Part shown: piece by piece, positions 1 through 8,761 of the stretch
Layout of the letters: every line of letters begins with the position of its first letter
Numbering within the stretch: the stretch's first letter is position 1
Source of the DNA: a virus
Length of the DNA stretch: 38,005 nucleotides
Strand: one strand, 5' to 3'
Virus record (IMG/VR): IMGVR_UViG_3300023180_000162
Span: 1 to 38,005 of that record
Position numbers and translations under genes: made by a program
Notes under the pieces: model-generated
Seen by the model: the letters and a program-made list of their open reading frames with translations, nothing else
Database searches by the model: none
What the model was told of the DNA's origin: nothing

Positions 1-359
1 TCTTTGGCAAAGCAGAGAGGGTCTTCCCCAGAAACATAGTAGACCCATGAAATATGAGCAGGATCGTGATTATGGTGGGGAACAGACCTTTTTTCATCAG
101 TAACAGAGTACCAAGTTTTCATGAAGTGGATGTCATAGTCAACCAAGAAAGTCTCAAGGTACTCTTTGAGGTGCTCATTAAGCTCAACAAAAAAAGAGGT
201 GAGGTAAGAGTCATGGTGAACAAGCACCTGACCCTCCATCTCACCAGTCAAACTTTCATCAGTGTTAAATCTATGTTCAGTCCACCTCTTCTCTACCCAG
301 TTGATATACTCAGGCATCTCTGCCTTGTAGATAGAAGTGGGAAATAAATTAACGATCAT
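1..359 (-). CDS. 2OG-Fe(II) oxygenase family protein, 3' end cut by window
   Basis: I translated this by hand from an ATG at 359; 119 codons are open to the window edge, so the C-terminus is missing. The start resembles the other oxygenase at 2481-3101 (both begin with hydrophobic residues then LFPTS). A histidine-rich stretch PHHNHDPAHISWVYYVSG at residues 94-111 matches the iron-binding strand of the TIGR02466/PF13759-type dioxygenases (H-x-H followed by a hydrophobic strand ending in YY). The distal histidine and the 2-oxoglutarate arginine would lie beyond the edge. It overlaps the stop of the preceding 65-aa gene by 11 nt. Family assignment is from motif resemblance; the substrate is unknown. 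Confidence 0.75.
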   Translation of the reverse strand, partial: MIVNLFPTSIYKAEMPEYINWVEKRWTEHRFNTDESLTGEMEGQVLVHHDSYLTSFFVELNEHLKEYLETFLVDYDIHFMKTWYSVTDEKRSVPHHNHDPAHISWVYYVSGEDPLCFAK

Positions 360-546
360 GCTCAGACAAGTATTCTTTTTCATTCTGATAAGGATGCTTC
401 TTACCAGACCAGAGCTCGTATCCTTCTACAAGATCTGGAATCAACCACTGGTCCACCCGATAGCAATACTTCCAGTTGACAGGTTGAATACAATTCATCA
501 CTACAACTTGGAAGAATGCTACCAAGTGGATCCAGAAGCTAAGCAT
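349..546 (-). CDS. Small hypothetical protein (65 aa)
   Basis: Not recognised. The ATG at 546 shares its A with the TGA of mazG (TGATG overlap), which supports translation coupled to mazG and this start. A later in-frame ATG at residue 17 would give a 49-aa product. The first 20 residues are hydrophobic and could form a short membrane segment or signal-like stretch; the rest is polar with several aromatic residues. The stop overlaps the start of the downstream oxygenase by 11 nt. No domain is visible. Confidence 0.55.
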   Translation of the reverse strand: MLSFWIHLVAFFQVVVMNCIQPVNWKYCYRVDQWLIPDLVEGYELWSGKKHPYQNEKEYLSEHDR

Positions 547-950
547 CAGCGATCATCAGCAGAGCGGTTCTCGCTGTAGTAAATATCAAACTCACCACCA
601 GGGTAACGCTTCTCTAGCTTCTTCACGTTGACTTCAATGACCTCATCAAAGGACACGCCTAGTGCTTGAGTTGCCTGAGCAACATACCAAAGAAGATCAC
701 CGAGCTCAATGATGAGATGCTCACGATTATCATCGTTCCAAGGCTTACCTTGGAAGACCATCTTCTTAATGATCTCAAGGAATTCTCCACCTTCAGCATT
801 AATGCCAACGCCAGCAGTAAGAAGACGCTCAATATTGGCACCTTCTCGATCAAGCTCAACAAGGCGGTCAGCAAGATCGACAAAATCCTTAGAAGCATCA
901 GACGTTACAGCGTCAACGAACTGTTCGTAGCGGTCAAAATCAATAGACAT
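546..950 (-). CDS. mazG: MazG-like nucleoside triphosphate pyrophosphohydrolase
   Basis: This 134-aa protein carries the two acidic helical motifs of the all-alpha NTP pyrophosphohydrolase (MazG) superfamily: glutamates at 53, 56 and 59 (EGGEFLE) and E82-L-G-D85, with the aromatic tail LLWYV. Those acidic residues bind Mg2+ in the family, which hydrolyses NTPs to NMP and pyrophosphate. Cyanophages commonly carry such a gene and it has been proposed to adjust host nucleotide or (p)ppGpp pools. That role is inferred here. The gene has its own consensus promoter (973-1002) with a very short leader and no clear Shine-Dalgarno, and it is coupled to the 65-aa gene downstream. Confidence 0.9.
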   Translation of the reverse strand: MSIDFDRYEQFVDAVTSDASKDFVDLADRLVELDREGANIERLLTAGVGINAEGGEFLEIIKKMVFQGKPWNDDNREHLIIELGDLLWYVAQATQALGVSFDEVIEVNVKKLEKRYPGGEFDIYYSENRSADDR

Positions 951-972
951 AATATTTTGCTGGTATCAAGAA

Positions 973-1002
973 ATTATAAGATGGATGCTAGGCGATTGTC
1001 AA
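973..1002 (-). promoter_or_regulatory. Sigma70-type promoter for mazG
   Basis: On the minus strand a perfect -35 TTGACA (plus-strand 997-1002) is separated by 18 bp from a perfect -10 TATAAT (973-978). The box ends 22 nt before the mazG ATG, so the leader would be about 16 nt. The -35 contains the TGA stop codon of the 59-aa gene upstream. Host-type sigma70 promoters are the established early promoters of T4-like phages. Confidence 0.8.
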
Positions 1003-1178
1003 TAGTGGAATTCTTGGTTTCGACGATGGTCGAGGTACTCTAACACTTCTTGCCTCCATTCCATGAGTTCATGGAAGCACTCTTGGTTATGAGCACACTG
1101 TCGGAGTTCAGAGTCTGGCTTTAGCACAGACTCATAGAATAATCCGAGAGCATCGCGACGCTTTTCGTGTTTGTTCAA
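999..1178 (-). CDS. Small hypothetical protein with TTG start (59 aa)
   Basis: I found this by hand translation. The TTG start at 1178 overlaps the TGA stop of gene 41 as TTGA, the same architecture as the many ATGA junctions in this window. It fills the otherwise empty space between 41 and mazG exactly. The product begins MNKHEKRRDALGLFYESVL and is charged and probably helical (many E, R, K, H), with no recognised domain. Its stop lies inside the -35 hexamer of the mazG promoter. It is easily missed because it is under 60 aa and starts with TTG. Confidence 0.6.
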   Translation of the reverse strand: MNKHEKRRDALGLFYESVLKPDSELRQCAHNQECFHELMEWRQEVLEYLDHRRNQEFHY

Positions 1179-2539
1179 AATTGAAATTCCCCAAACTTAG
1201 ATTTCATATCGGAGAAAGACACAACCTCTTGACCTGAATCAAGAATGTTTTGCTGTGCCGACTGTTCACAATCATACAGTCTCATTTTTGCTCTGTCAAT
1301 GCCCACGACAAATCTCTTATTAACCGTAAGATCATTGTATCGGTTCTTCAACTGCTTCACCATAATTTGTCCAACCTGTTCAAGCTCTTCTGTAGAAATA
1401 AGGGCAAACATAAGATCAGCAGTAGCAGGGAGACCAAAGGATTCAGAAGTGTCAGTAAGCTCAACATCGCTGCTACCATAACCAGAACGAGTGGTCTGGG
1501 TGGCAGATACGATAGGGACCTCGGCTTCGACAGCCAAACCTCTAAGCTCCTCAGCAATAGACTTAACAAGTGTATAGGAATTAATATTGGCAGCCCCTTT
1601 GTAACGCGAAGAGGTACAAATATTGAGATAATCCACAAATATGATATCAGGCTTAAAAGACTTTTTGAGATTGAGATCGCTGAGGAGAGCACGGAAGTGT
1701 CCAGCATGAGCAGAGGCAGTAGGGTACTCTTTAACGATCAGTTTGCCTTGGGTCTTCTTAGCAATATTTATGACCTTATTCTCATACATCATCTTCGGAA
1801 GAGTTGTAAGGTCCTGAATGTTTACGTTGAGGAGGTTTGCGTCAATTCGCTCAGCAATTTTCTCCTCTGCCATTTCAAGAGTGATGTAGAGAACGTTCCT
1901 TCCCTGCATGAGACAGGCGCTAGCCATGTGGCACATGAATAGAGATTTCCCGACGCCTGTACCAGCAAGAGCGACATTGAGAGTCTTGTTAGGGAGACCA
2001 CCTTTCGTAATTTTGTTGAAGAGTTCAATATCAAAGGGGATCTTAGATTCAACTTTGTGGTAAGAATCGTACCTTTCCTCATAATCGTCTATGTAATCGT
2101 GTCCAATGTGGTTGTCAAACGAGACGCTAAGAGCCTCGCTGAGGATGTGTGGGATAGCATCAGGAGTCTTCTTCTCATCGCTGCCATCAGCGATCTTGAT
2201 AGACTCCATTAGCGCTAAGTATATAGCACGTTCTTTACACCACTTTTCAGTAGTATCGATAATCCACTTATGATCAGACTTCTCATCGTCAAGAGAATCG
2301 ATTAGAGCATTGATACCCTTGAACTGATCATCAGTAAGGTTCCTGAGGTTCTGGACCTCAATAGTCAATGCTTCTTTTGCGGGGATTTCAGTGTAGTTTT
2401 TGTAGAAATTGTCGATTACTCCGAAGAGCACTCTCTCAGTGCTCTCCGAGAAGTATTCAGGCTTGATGAAGGGAAGAGTCTTACGTAGATACTCCTGGTC
2501 CAACAACAAGTTTTTCAAAATCAGTGTCTCCACCTTCAT
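1175..2539 (-). CDS. gp41: Replicative DNA helicase gp41 (DnaB family)
   Basis: The protein is a RecA-fold hexameric helicase of the DnaB/gp41 family, which unwinds DNA ahead of the phage fork and works with primase. It has 454 aa from the ATG at 2539, close to T4 gp41 (about 475 aa). Walker A GTGVGKS is at 193-199, Walker B (PDIIFVDYLN) near residue 300, and an N-terminal helical domain precedes them. An in-frame TTG at 2557 lies upstream, but the ATG is preceded by GGAG about 10 nt away and begins with [12 protein letters not shown], a family-like start. The first 59 nt overlap the end of the oxygenase gene 2481-3101. The stop is fused to the TTG of the 59-aa gene. Confidence 0.95.
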   Translation of the reverse strand: MKVETLILKNLLLDQEYLRKTLPFIKPEYFSESTERVLFGVIDNFYKNYTEIPAKEALTIEVQNLRNLTDDQFKGINALIDSLDDEKSDHKWIIDTTEKWCKERAIYLALMESIKIADGSDEKKTPDAIPHILSEALSVSFDNHIGHDYIDDYEERYDSYHKVESKIPFDIELFNKITKGGLPNKTLNVALAGTGVGKSLFMCHMASACLMQGRNVLYITLEMAEEKIAERIDANLLNVNIQDLTTLPKMMYENKVINIAKKTQGKLIVKEYPTASAHAGHFRALLSDLNLKKSFKPDIIFVDYLNICTSSRYKGAANINSYTLVKSIAEELRGLAVEAEVPIVSATQTTRSGYGSSDVELTDTSESFGLPATADLMFALISTEELEQVGQIMVKQLKNRYNDLTVNKRFVVGIDRAKMRLYDCEQSAQQNILDSGQEVVSFSDMKSKFGEFQF

Positions 2540-3101
2540 AGATCTCTTGCTCCACAAAGAAGTTAAATGAAATAGTAGAACGAAGCTTACTAGACTTGTT
2601 CAGAGGAGCAGAATGCTCAAGATAAGAGGGGAAGATAATCAAGTCACCTTCTTGTACCCATGGTTCCGCTGCGTTTTCTTTGAAACCATTAGCAGCACGG
2701 ACATGCTCATTGGGATCTAAGAACTTTGTGCCACGGTGTTCGTTAGGATCAAACACCGCATAGTATACAGCAGACCATTGACCAGGGGAATGGGTGTGTT
2801 TTTCCTGCCAGTTTGTAGATTCATAGCAGTTGAGCCAAAGGTCAGTGAGAATTACATTACCATAATTCTTCGTCTCTTCTTGGAACTCATCAAAGTGGGG
2901 AGAGAAGGCTTCGATTGCCTCAGAGATAGGAAAGTATCCACTACCAAAGGTGGTAAAGAGTTGGCAATTCCAATCTTGAGGAGTTAGATTCTCATCTTTG
3001 AATTTATTCTCATTGTAGAATTCGATTACCCGTTGCTTAAGTGCTTCAGGTTCTTCTACATGGTAGCGATAGACGCTAGTGGGAAACAAATCTACTTTCA
3101 T
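2481..3101 (-). CDS. 2OG-Fe(II) oxygenase family protein
   Basis: This 206-aa protein fits the TIGR02466/PF13759-type 2-oxoglutarate and Fe(II)-dependent oxygenases. Iron-ligand candidates are H102 and H104 in [17 protein letters not shown], and H163 in [10 protein letters not shown]174 is the candidate 2-oxoglutarate ligand. The first motif reads H-x-H where classical members have H-x-D. The gene lies between uvsX (ATGA overlap) and 41 (59-nt overlap), so it is translated inside the replication operon. Its substrate, protein or small molecule, cannot be read from the sequence. Confidence 0.85.
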   Translation of the reverse strand: MKVDLFPTSVYRYHVEEPEALKQRVIEFYNENKFKDENLTPQDWNCQLFTTFGSGYFPISEAIEAFSPHFDEFQEETKNYGNVILTDLWLNCYESTNWQEKHTHSPGQWSAVYYAVFDPNEHRGTKFLDPNEHVRAANGFKENAAEPWVQEGDLIIFPSYLEHSAPLNKSSKLRSTISFNFFVEQEIYEGGDTDFEKLVVGPGVST

Positions 3102-4114
3102 TTTTCAGAACCATACTTAAATTCTTGACCAGCAGCCCAATCAAGCTGTTCCATTACTTCGGGCGTGAAATACTTCTCTGGATCACCAAGAATAACAGAA
3201 GGATAAACGGAAGATTCCCCAACAAGGATGCGATTGCCCTTGCGCTGGAATACTCCGTACTTCTCACCCAGTTCCAGTAAGCCGTAATACTTGTCAAGTC
3301 CCCGTGAATCATAGAACAACCTCGTTTCTACTCTAGCATTTTCTCTAGTAAGACGAGACTTTGCTGCTGTTGCTTTGATGATGTTACCCACCACCTCTTT
3401 GCCATCGCGTTCCTTCGACTTGGACAAATATATGATAGTCGATGCTGCGTACTTCAGTCCACTACCACCGCCCATTTCTTTGGTTGGCACATAGGCACCC
3501 ACCACATCATAGGTGTGGTTGGTCACGATCATAGGAACATTCGCCTTACCCAACTTAAGGGTGAGGATACGGAAGATGGACTTAGTAACCTGTGCTCGTG
3601 TCATGTCACGAGTCTCCTTACCTGCCTCAGAGTCTTCAATCTCCTTAGTGGTAGAGAGCATACCCAGGGAGTCAAGCACAAACATCAGAGGTTTGCGATC
3701 GTCTTCCTTCTGTTCCATATACTTATCAAGGATCCTGATGGCTTGTGTACGGAACTCCTGTACCGTAGTCACAGGAACCAGGATCATACGAGAGGAATCG
3801 ATACCTCTCTCTTCAATCATGGTCTTTGAGATTGCCGATTCGCTTTCAAAGTAGACAACTCCTGCCTCAGGGTTTGAAGAGAGGAAGCTTGATACCATAC
3901 CCAGGCAGAAGAATGTCTTACCTGTCGAAGATTCTCCCGCGATTGCGGTAATTTTGTTTGAGGGAATGCCACCAAAAATACTGCCGCTAACAAGGGCGTT
4001 GAAGATATGAGAACCAGAGTCAATATACCCTCCGATATCACCCACAGATCCTTCGGAGAGGAGACCTGCGTAATCATTGTCAATTTCCTTGACAACATCA
4101 TGTAGAAAACTCAT
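3098..4114 (-). CDS. uvsX: UvsX recombinase (RecA-like)
   Basis: UvsX is the phage RecA homologue, forming filaments on ssDNA for strand exchange and recombination-dependent replication. This 338-aa protein has Walker A GESSTGKT at 60-67 and Walker B LMFVLDS at 142-148, with a RecA-like core containing a glycine-rich [11 protein letters not shown] segment. T4 UvsX is longer (about 390 aa); cyanophage versions are usually shorter, as here. It is coupled by ATGA junctions both to gene 43 upstream and to the oxygenase downstream. Its partner mediator UvsY is encoded at 24508-24921. Confidence 0.95.
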   Translation of the reverse strand: MSFLHDVVKEIDNDYAGLLSEGSVGDIGGYIDSGSHIFNALVSGSIFGGIPSNKITAIAGESSTGKTFFCLGMVSSFLSSNPEAGVVYFESESAISKTMIEERGIDSSRMILVPVTTVQEFRTQAIRILDKYMEQKEDDRKPLMFVLDSLGMLSTTKEIEDSEAGKETRDMTRAQVTKSIFRILTLKLGKANVPMIVTNHTYDVVGAYVPTKEMGGGSGLKYAASTIIYLSKSKERDGKEVVGNIIKATAAKSRLTRENARVETRLFYDSRGLDKYYGLLELGEKYGVFQRKGNRILVGESSVYPSVILGDPEKYFTPEVMEQLDWAAGQEFKYGSEK

Positions 4115-6612
4115 GCGAATAAAAATTCTAGGTTGGATACTTTCTCAGTCTCCCATCCTATCACGTCGGTGATGATCTGTAAAGGATCGAGAAAGGCTTT
4201 TTGGAACTGAGTGGTGCGATCAATGGCGTTCTCTAGACCCAGTTCTCTTGGGAATGTATTAAGGAAGGAGATAACGTTTTCGCCAATCTTGTTATGCTTC
4301 CTGAGATAGAGATATTTAATTTTCTCACCCTCTTGGATGAGTGGGTACTTGTTTTCTAGATCTTTCTGACCGACATGAAAATTATAAAGCAACGCTCCAC
4401 GAACATGTAGAGGGCAGCCCTTTGAATAGACGGTACCTTGCGCCTTGAACTTGGATATTCCATTGACCGACCTCGGAAACGCAATATCTTCGGGCGGTAA
4501 CGAATCGAATTCATCCCTAAATCTATCTATGTAAGATATCAGATCATCTTCACTTCCTGACATCATGATTGTCAGGGCTTCCTTAATTGCTTTACGGCAG
4601 GGAGCAGGTGTAGAAGACTTGACTGCTTCGATACCCATCATTTTAAGCTTGGGTTCAGCATAGCGTACACCCTCGCTGTCCCAGACGTTGAGAATGTATC
4701 GCTTCTTGGCAGTCCAGATACCACGGTCAGCAATGTTCTCACGCTTCATGAACATCTTCTGATCATAAGCGTTAGCGTATGTGGCTAGTTCTTCGTATGA
4801 TCTTGTGATGAAGGGTTCGATTTGATCCTTACAGGCAGCATCGAGAAAGCTGACGATGCGCGATTTAGGAACATTCGGTACATCAAATACGCGATTAACG
4901 AGTACATCAAGACAGAGATAAATGCTGTCAGTATCACTGGCAATAACATAGTCCTGGTTCTCCGTTTTAAGTAAGTTGTTTAGGTACTGGTTCATTTTGT
5001 TTTCGATCCAGCGGATCGACACCTGACCAGACAAGGTGATTGCCTCGGCGTTAGCGAGGTTATAGTAGCGGAAGTATTGGTTACCGATGGCACCATAAGC
5101 ACTGTTCAGTTGGATCTTACGAGCCATCTGGATGTTGTTGTACTTACTGATTGCCTTCTCGATTTCCTTAGAAGGATTCTTCTCATACTCCTGCTTGGCA
5201 GCAAGCATTAACTTCTTGCTTTGAACACGTTCATTGTAGATCTTCTGCATCATCTGAGGCAGGAAACCATGAATGTCCTTACGGTACTGTGATCCATTAG
5301 CACACAAAGCATACCTAGGGTCAGGCTCAACTGCTTGGTTGAGCAACTTATCTACGGTTGCGTATGGATGCTTTTGAGCAACCAACGTCTCTGGCGAGAT
5401 GTTGTATTGCATGATGAGGTGAGGATATAGCGAGTTGAGGTCAAATGAGACGACCCACTCGTATCTCCCAGGAACAGGCTCTTTAACATACGCACCAGCA
5501 TACTTCTCATTCTTTGAACTACGTTTCGCAGGGGGAACTACGAGGTTCTTGTCCCTCAAATAATTGTAGATAAGAGTATCCCACATGCGTACCTGATAGT
5601 ACACATCTTTCATATTCACCTTGGCGTCATAAGCCAAGGCGATGGCAAGCTCAACCAACTTCATCTTTTCCTCAAGGCGTAGAACAAGCTCCACGTCCTT
5701 GATGTTGTAGTCGATGAACTTCTGCCAGTCACGAGTGTAGAACTCCTTGAAGTTCTCGAACTCACTGTGATCCAACTTATTCTGCCCAAGTTCCACAAAG
5801 GCAATGTGGTCAAGGCGATAAGATTCTTGGTTTGTATAAGTGAACTTCTTATACAGATCAAGATAGTCCAGCACGTTAATGCCGTACATGTTGTACAAGA
5901 TCTGCTGACGACCTTTGATCTCCATCTCCTCCCTGTGGACAATACCCCAAGGGGAGATCTGCTTCATCTCCTTTTCCCCAAACAGACGTTCCAAACGTCC
6001 ACAAATGTAAGGCACATCATACAGCTCGACATTCCACCCTGTAAGAACATCTGGGAATGAAGTCTGCCAATAAGCCAGGAAAGAACGGAGAAGATGTTCT
6101 TCACCGTCGCAAAGGATATACTCCACATCTTTGCGATCCGTATAGTAGGGCTTAGTTCCCCATACTTTAATGAGTTTGCTAGTGTAATCCTGGACTGTGA
6201 TCGACAGAAGAGGTTCAGCGCACTCACGCACGTTAGGGAAACCATTTTCACACGCAACTTCAATATCAAGAGACGTAATCTTAAGAGTTTTAAGATCGTA
6301 GTCCACTTCTCCTGGAAATTCCTCGGAGATATATTGATAGAGGTAACGGTCATATCCATGGACATCAAACCCATCTACATCCTTATACTTGTCAACGAAT
6401 CCTCGTGCCTCTCGGACAGACTCGAACTTGACAGGCTTAGCATACCTGCCATCTAGAGTCTTGTAGTTCGTCTTCTTATCGGTACAAACAAACAAAGTCG
6501 GAGAGAACTTCATCCGTCTTTGGATACGCTCAAGCAGACCGCCAGGTCCCTCTTGATATCCAAGATAGAGAAGGTCATCACCGACCAGTTGTACGTTCGT
6601 ATAAAAACTCAT
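4111..6612 (-). CDS. gp43: DNA polymerase gp43 (family B)
   Basis: The replicative polymerase with 3'-5' proofreading, 833 aa versus about 898 in T4. Exonuclease motifs are SLDIE (D116, E118), GWNVELYDV (192-200) and YNIKDVE (302-308, with D306). Polymerase motif A is SFDLNSLYP with D391, motif B is KIQLNSAYG (499-507), and motif C is SDTDS with D560 and D562. All catalytic carboxylates are present, so the enzyme should be active. It follows the 78-aa protein by an ATGA overlap and leads into uvsX the same way, so polymerase and recombinase are co-translated. Confidence 0.97.
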   Translation of the reverse strand: MSFYTNVQLVGDDLLYLGYQEGPGGLLERIQRRMKFSPTLFVCTDKKTNYKTLDGRYAKPVKFESVREARGFVDKYKDVDGFDVHGYDRYLYQYISEEFPGEVDYDLKTLKITSLDIEVACENGFPNVRECAEPLLSITVQDYTSKLIKVWGTKPYYTDRKDVEYILCDGEEHLLRSFLAYWQTSFPDVLTGWNVELYDVPYICGRLERLFGEKEMKQISPWGIVHREEMEIKGRQQILYNMYGINVLDYLDLYKKFTYTNQESYRLDHIAFVELGQNKLDHSEFENFKEFYTRDWQKFIDYNIKDVELVLRLEEKMKLVELAIALAYDAKVNMKDVYYQVRMWDTLIYNYLRDKNLVVPPAKRSSKNEKYAGAYVKEPVPGRYEWVVSFDLNSLYPHLIMQYNISPETLVAQKHPYATVDKLLNQAVEPDPRYALCANGSQYRKDIHGFLPQMMQKIYNERVQSKKLMLAAKQEYEKNPSKEIEKAISKYNNIQMARKIQLNSAYGAIGNQYFRYYNLANAEAITLSGQVSIRWIENKMNQYLNNLLKTENQDYVIASDTDSIYLCLDVLVNRVFDVPNVPKSRIVSFLDAACKDQIEPFITRSYEELATYANAYDQKMFMKRENIADRGIWTAKKRYILNVWDSEGVRYAEPKLKMMGIEAVKSSTPAPCRKAIKEALTIMMSGSEDDLISYIDRFRDEFDSLPPEDIAFPRSVNGISKFKAQGTVYSKGCPLHVRGALLYNFHVGQKDLENKYPLIQEGEKIKYLYLRKHNKIGENVISFLNTFPRELGLENAIDRTTQFQKAFLDPLQIITDVIGWETEKVSNLEFLFA

Positions 6613-6845
6613 TCAGTCAGAACCTTGTACTTTTCCACCAACGCTGGGTCGGGTTCTAGTATTGTAGCAATGAATGAGGTATAAAGCAACACGTCTTGGT
6701 CCACTGTGTATTCTGGCCAAGGTTCCAACATACCATTAACTATTTTGTATGGTAGGTGGAGGTGGCAAGCAGGCTCCTCGTCAAGTGTCTCCACTTGACT
6801 CAGGACGTACTCCCCCGTCTTCAGCAGCAGCAGGACTATCTCCAT
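6609..6845 (-). CDS. Small GE.V-family protein D (78 aa), Sm-like candidate
   Basis: This is the shortest of four paralogues in the window. It shows the shared pattern: an N-terminal strand followed by KTGEYVLSQV, then LHLPYKI, an EPW stretch, a D-rich turn and a C-terminal FIATILEPDPALVEKY. The pattern suggests a small beta-barrel such as an Sm/SH3-like fold, but that is inference. Its first 65 nt overlap the end of the paralogue at 6781-7260 in another frame, an unusually long overlap. Its stop is fused to the start of DNA polymerase (ATGA). Function unknown; nucleic-acid or protein binding is possible. Confidence 0.75.
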   Translation of the reverse strand: MEIVLLLLKTGEYVLSQVETLDEEPACHLHLPYKIVNGMLEPWPEYTVDQDVLLYTSFIATILEPDPALVEKYKVLTE

Positions 6846-7260
6846 TGTCTTCCTCCAATTCGGCTAACATTTTCTCAGCTTCGTCAAACATATCATCGAG
6901 ATCAATATCTTCGTAACTGAGATTAAATCTTGCCTCATGCTTACGGAAATTCTCTTCGTATCTGGTCTCATCAATGGCAGAAATATACTGCGAAATCAGA
7001 GAGTCTAGTGGCTCATAGACAGTGATCACTTGTGATCCTGGGATAAAGAAATCTCTGTCTTTACTAAGAGGTGCCCAGGGGAACCACTCCAATTGATAAC
7101 CCTTCTCACTATTGAATTCAATATTCTGCTGGACAATATCCAGACGGAAAGGTTTATGCATGTGGTAACCAATAGGTTCACCACTCTCAGGGTGAGCAAT
7201 CTCTTTTACTTCAGAGATTACTTCCTCACCCGTCCTCATGTAAATCAGTTTAATACTCAT
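6781..7260 (-). CDS. GE.V-family protein C (159 aa), Sm-like candidate
   Basis: The N-terminal 100 residues match the family: IYMRTGEEVISEV, MHKPFRL, EWFPWAPLSKDRDFFI, QVITVYEPLDSLISQY. The C-terminal third is an acidic, low-complexity tail (rich in E, D, S, A) ending about residue 159, which looks like disordered extension. This tail region is also read in another frame as the start of the 78-aa protein. The gene begins with an ATGA junction to the 119-aa paralogue upstream. I infer tandem duplication of an ancestral gene; function unknown. Confidence 0.8.
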   Translation of the reverse strand: MSIKLIYMRTGEEVISEVKEIAHPESGEPIGYHMHKPFRLDIVQQNIEFNSEKGYQLEWFPWAPLSKDRDFFIPGSQVITVYEPLDSLISQYISAIDETRYEENFRKHEARFNLSYEDIDLDDMFDEAEKMLAELEEDNGDSPAAAEDGGVRPESSGDT

Positions 7261-7616
7261 TCTTTGTCATCATCAACATAACGATCGCCTTGCTTGGCAC
7301 GTACATTACTCAGATACGTTTGAAGAAGACTAGGTGCTGGGTCCATAATAGAAACCACATAGTCACACTCAATAGCAATACGCTGATCGATAGTGAAGGG
7401 GCACCAAGGGCGGTATCTAATCTTTACTTCCTGATCTTCAAAAGTGTCAAGGTCCACTTGGCTTTCAGGCTGCTCAGCAATCTGTACCGTATAGGGAACG
7501 GTCAGAATATAAGCCTTACGATCACCAGTTTCCTTATCTACTGCTTCTTGAACATCAGCAATAACATGCTCACCTACTTTAGTGAGGATAAGTTTAATGC
7601 GTTCTGCTTCAACCAT
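7257..7616 (-). CDS. GE.V-family protein B (119 aa), Sm-like candidate
   Basis: First gene of the polymerase operon, read from a near-consensus promoter about 22 nt upstream. It carries the family marks KVGEHVIADV, LTVPYTVQI, YRPWCPFTIDQR and YVVSIMDPAPSLLQTYL. These align with the other three members without large gaps. There is no clear Shine-Dalgarno; the predicted leader is about 16 nt. The start ATG at 7616 is the only one fitting the family N-terminus. The biological role is not known, but its position directly before DNA polymerase suggests early expression. Confidence 0.8.
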   Translation of the reverse strand: MVEAERIKLILTKVGEHVIADVQEAVDKETGDRKAYILTVPYTVQIAEQPESQVDLDTFEDQEVKIRYRPWCPFTIDQRIAIECDYVVSIMDPAPSLLQTYLSNVRAKQGDRYVDDDKE

Positions 7617-7638
7617 GATTAACTACAAGTCCATACAA

Positions 7639-7667
7639 ATTATAAGGGGCGGCTTGGTCTTTGTCAA
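7639..7667 (-). promoter_or_regulatory. Consensus sigma70-type promoter for the polymerase operon
   Basis: Minus-strand TTGACA (7662-7667), 17-bp spacer, TATAAT (7639-7644): a perfect match to the bacterial consensus at both hexamers and spacing. The -10 ends 22 nt before the ATG at 7616. The -35 and most of the spacer lie inside the terminator-like hairpin at 7646-7675. Confidence 0.88.
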
Positions 7668-7675
7668 GCCGCCCC
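7646..7675 (-). terminator. GC-rich hairpin behind hsp20, probable terminator
   Basis: An 11-bp perfect stem (GGGGCGGCTTG with CAAGCCGCCCC) and 8-nt loop lie 30 nt past the hsp20 stop. In the minus-strand transcript the stem is followed by TTATAATTTG, a weak U-tract that doubles as the -10 box of the next promoter. It should reduce read-through from hsp20 into the polymerase operon. Confidence 0.75.
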
Positions 7676-7705
7676 CGTGCGCCGACGATATTTGGGCAGA
7701 ATTAT

Positions 7706-8152
7706 TTAGTTGATTTCATACACCTTTAGTGCCTGATGTTCTGGAATGATCTTCTTGAGGGGGATTGTAAGAAGACCATCCTTAAAGGTCACATCTCCTA
7801 CTTCAACATCATCAGCCAAGTTGAATCCTCTAGCGAAGGTTCTCGTCGCCACACCACGATGCATGTACTCCTCTTCCATGGTGTCCTTCGCTGCCTTGGA
7901 CCGAATGAGAAGAACGTTTGTCTCTGTGCTTACCTCAATGTCGTTCTTATCCCATCCAGCAAGTGCTACTTCAATACGCCACTTGACATTGGATTCCTTC
8001 ACAATGTTATATGGTGGGTATTGTCCGCCAGGTTGGTGGTATCCATATGAATGTAGTCTATGGATGATGTCATCCATTCCTACGCTGTATTTGTTTACAG
8101 CATCAAAAAATTTGTCAGCATCTTTCGATGTCCACTTAGACAGTCCAGTCAT
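7706..8152 (-). CDS. hsp20: Small heat shock protein, Hsp20/alpha-crystallin family
   Basis: A 148-aa small heat shock protein, an ATP-independent chaperone that holds unfolding proteins. The alpha-crystallin core runs from about residue 48 to 140, with the strand-turn pattern WRIEVALAGWDKNDIEV, LLIRSKA and the late FKDGLLTIPLKK segment. Hsp20 genes are regular cyanomyovirus components and may protect virion assembly or photosystem proteins; that is inference. It has a strong Shine-Dalgarno (AGGAG, 9 nt before the ATG) and stands alone between two terminators, so it appears to be a separate transcription unit within the replication cluster. Confidence 0.93.
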   Translation of the reverse strand: MTGLSKWTSKDADKFFDAVNKYSVGMDDIIHRLHSYGYHQPGGQYPPYNIVKESNVKWRIEVALAGWDKNDIEVSTETNVLLIRSKAAKDTMEEEYMHRGVATRTFARGFNLADDVEVGDVTFKDGLLTIPLKKIIPEHQALKVYEIN

Positions 8153-8226
8153 TTTTAGCTCTCCTAAAAGCGAGATTGCGTTGTGTGGTCCCCGAAGGCA
8201 ACCGTAATTATATAGTCAAAACTTAT

Positions 8227-8253
8227 AAAAAAAGAGGATCGGATAACCGATCC
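8227..8253 (-). terminator. Rho-independent terminator behind regA
   Basis: On the minus strand GGATCGG-TTAT-CCGATCC forms a 7-bp stem with tetraloop, followed by TCTTTTTTT. It lies about 60 nt past the regA stop and about 75 nt before the hsp20 start. It closes the long clamp-loader gene chain. A TATAAT box follows at 8207-8212, without a convincing -35, and could start hsp20 transcription. Confidence 0.88.
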
Positions 8254-8311
8254 CCCAAGGTAGCGTTTTCCGTATGTGTAGCGTGCCGCACGAGAGCGAC
8301 AGAACTATTTA

Positions 8312-8761
8312 TCAAGCAGAAGTTGCTTCTACAGAATTTGTTTTCTTTTTGCCAATATTATATTTTGATTCCAACGTCCAACCATTCTTATCTTTGTAAG
8401 AAAGAACTTTGATCTGGCTCAAAGGTGCCACGTCTACTACATCAGCAGCGTTGACAATACCAACTAGACCCCAGTCAGACAGGAGTTGAATGATTCTGTT
8501 ACGGCGTTGTACATCATTAAGAGAAAGGTTTGCTTTCTTACCATCAAGGGCAAACAGTTCCTTAAAGTGAACAATGTAATACCTACCTTGCTTGTGAAGG
8601 ATGTGGCAGGATTGGTAGAGTTTCTTTTCCTTACGGGATGCTACTCCGATCCTCGTAAGTGTTTCTCGCACCTTCAGGAAATCATCTGGCTCAGTCAAAC
8701 TCACTTCGACCATATCATCAGGAGTCCATTTAACCTCCTGGTCAGCAAAGGTTGCTGTCAT
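8312..8761 (-). CDS. regA: RegA translational repressor
   Basis: RegA binds ribosome-binding regions of many early phage mRNAs and blocks translation, including those of clamp and clamp-loader genes in T4. The 149-aa protein matches T4 RegA closely in the core: DDFLKVRETLTRIGVA, LYQSCHILHKQGRYYIVHFK, and LLSDWGLVGIV. Compared with T4 (122 aa) it has about 16 extra N-terminal residues and a lysine-rich C-terminal extension. It is joined to gene 62 by ATGA and ends the replication chain; a terminator follows. A GATAAATA motif straddles its stop codon. Confidence 0.95.
   Translation of the reverse strand: MTATFADQEVKWTPDDMVEVSLTEPDDFLKVRETLTRIGVASRKEKKLYQSCHILHKQGRYYIVHFKELFALDGKKANLSLNDVQRRNRIIQLLSDWGLVGIVNAADVVDVAPLSQIKVLSYKDKNGWTLESKYNIGKKKTNSVEATSA

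Noticed and set aside
2540-2557. TTG extension of gp41
   Set aside because: The ATG at 2539 has a Shine-Dalgarno and gives the family N-terminus.
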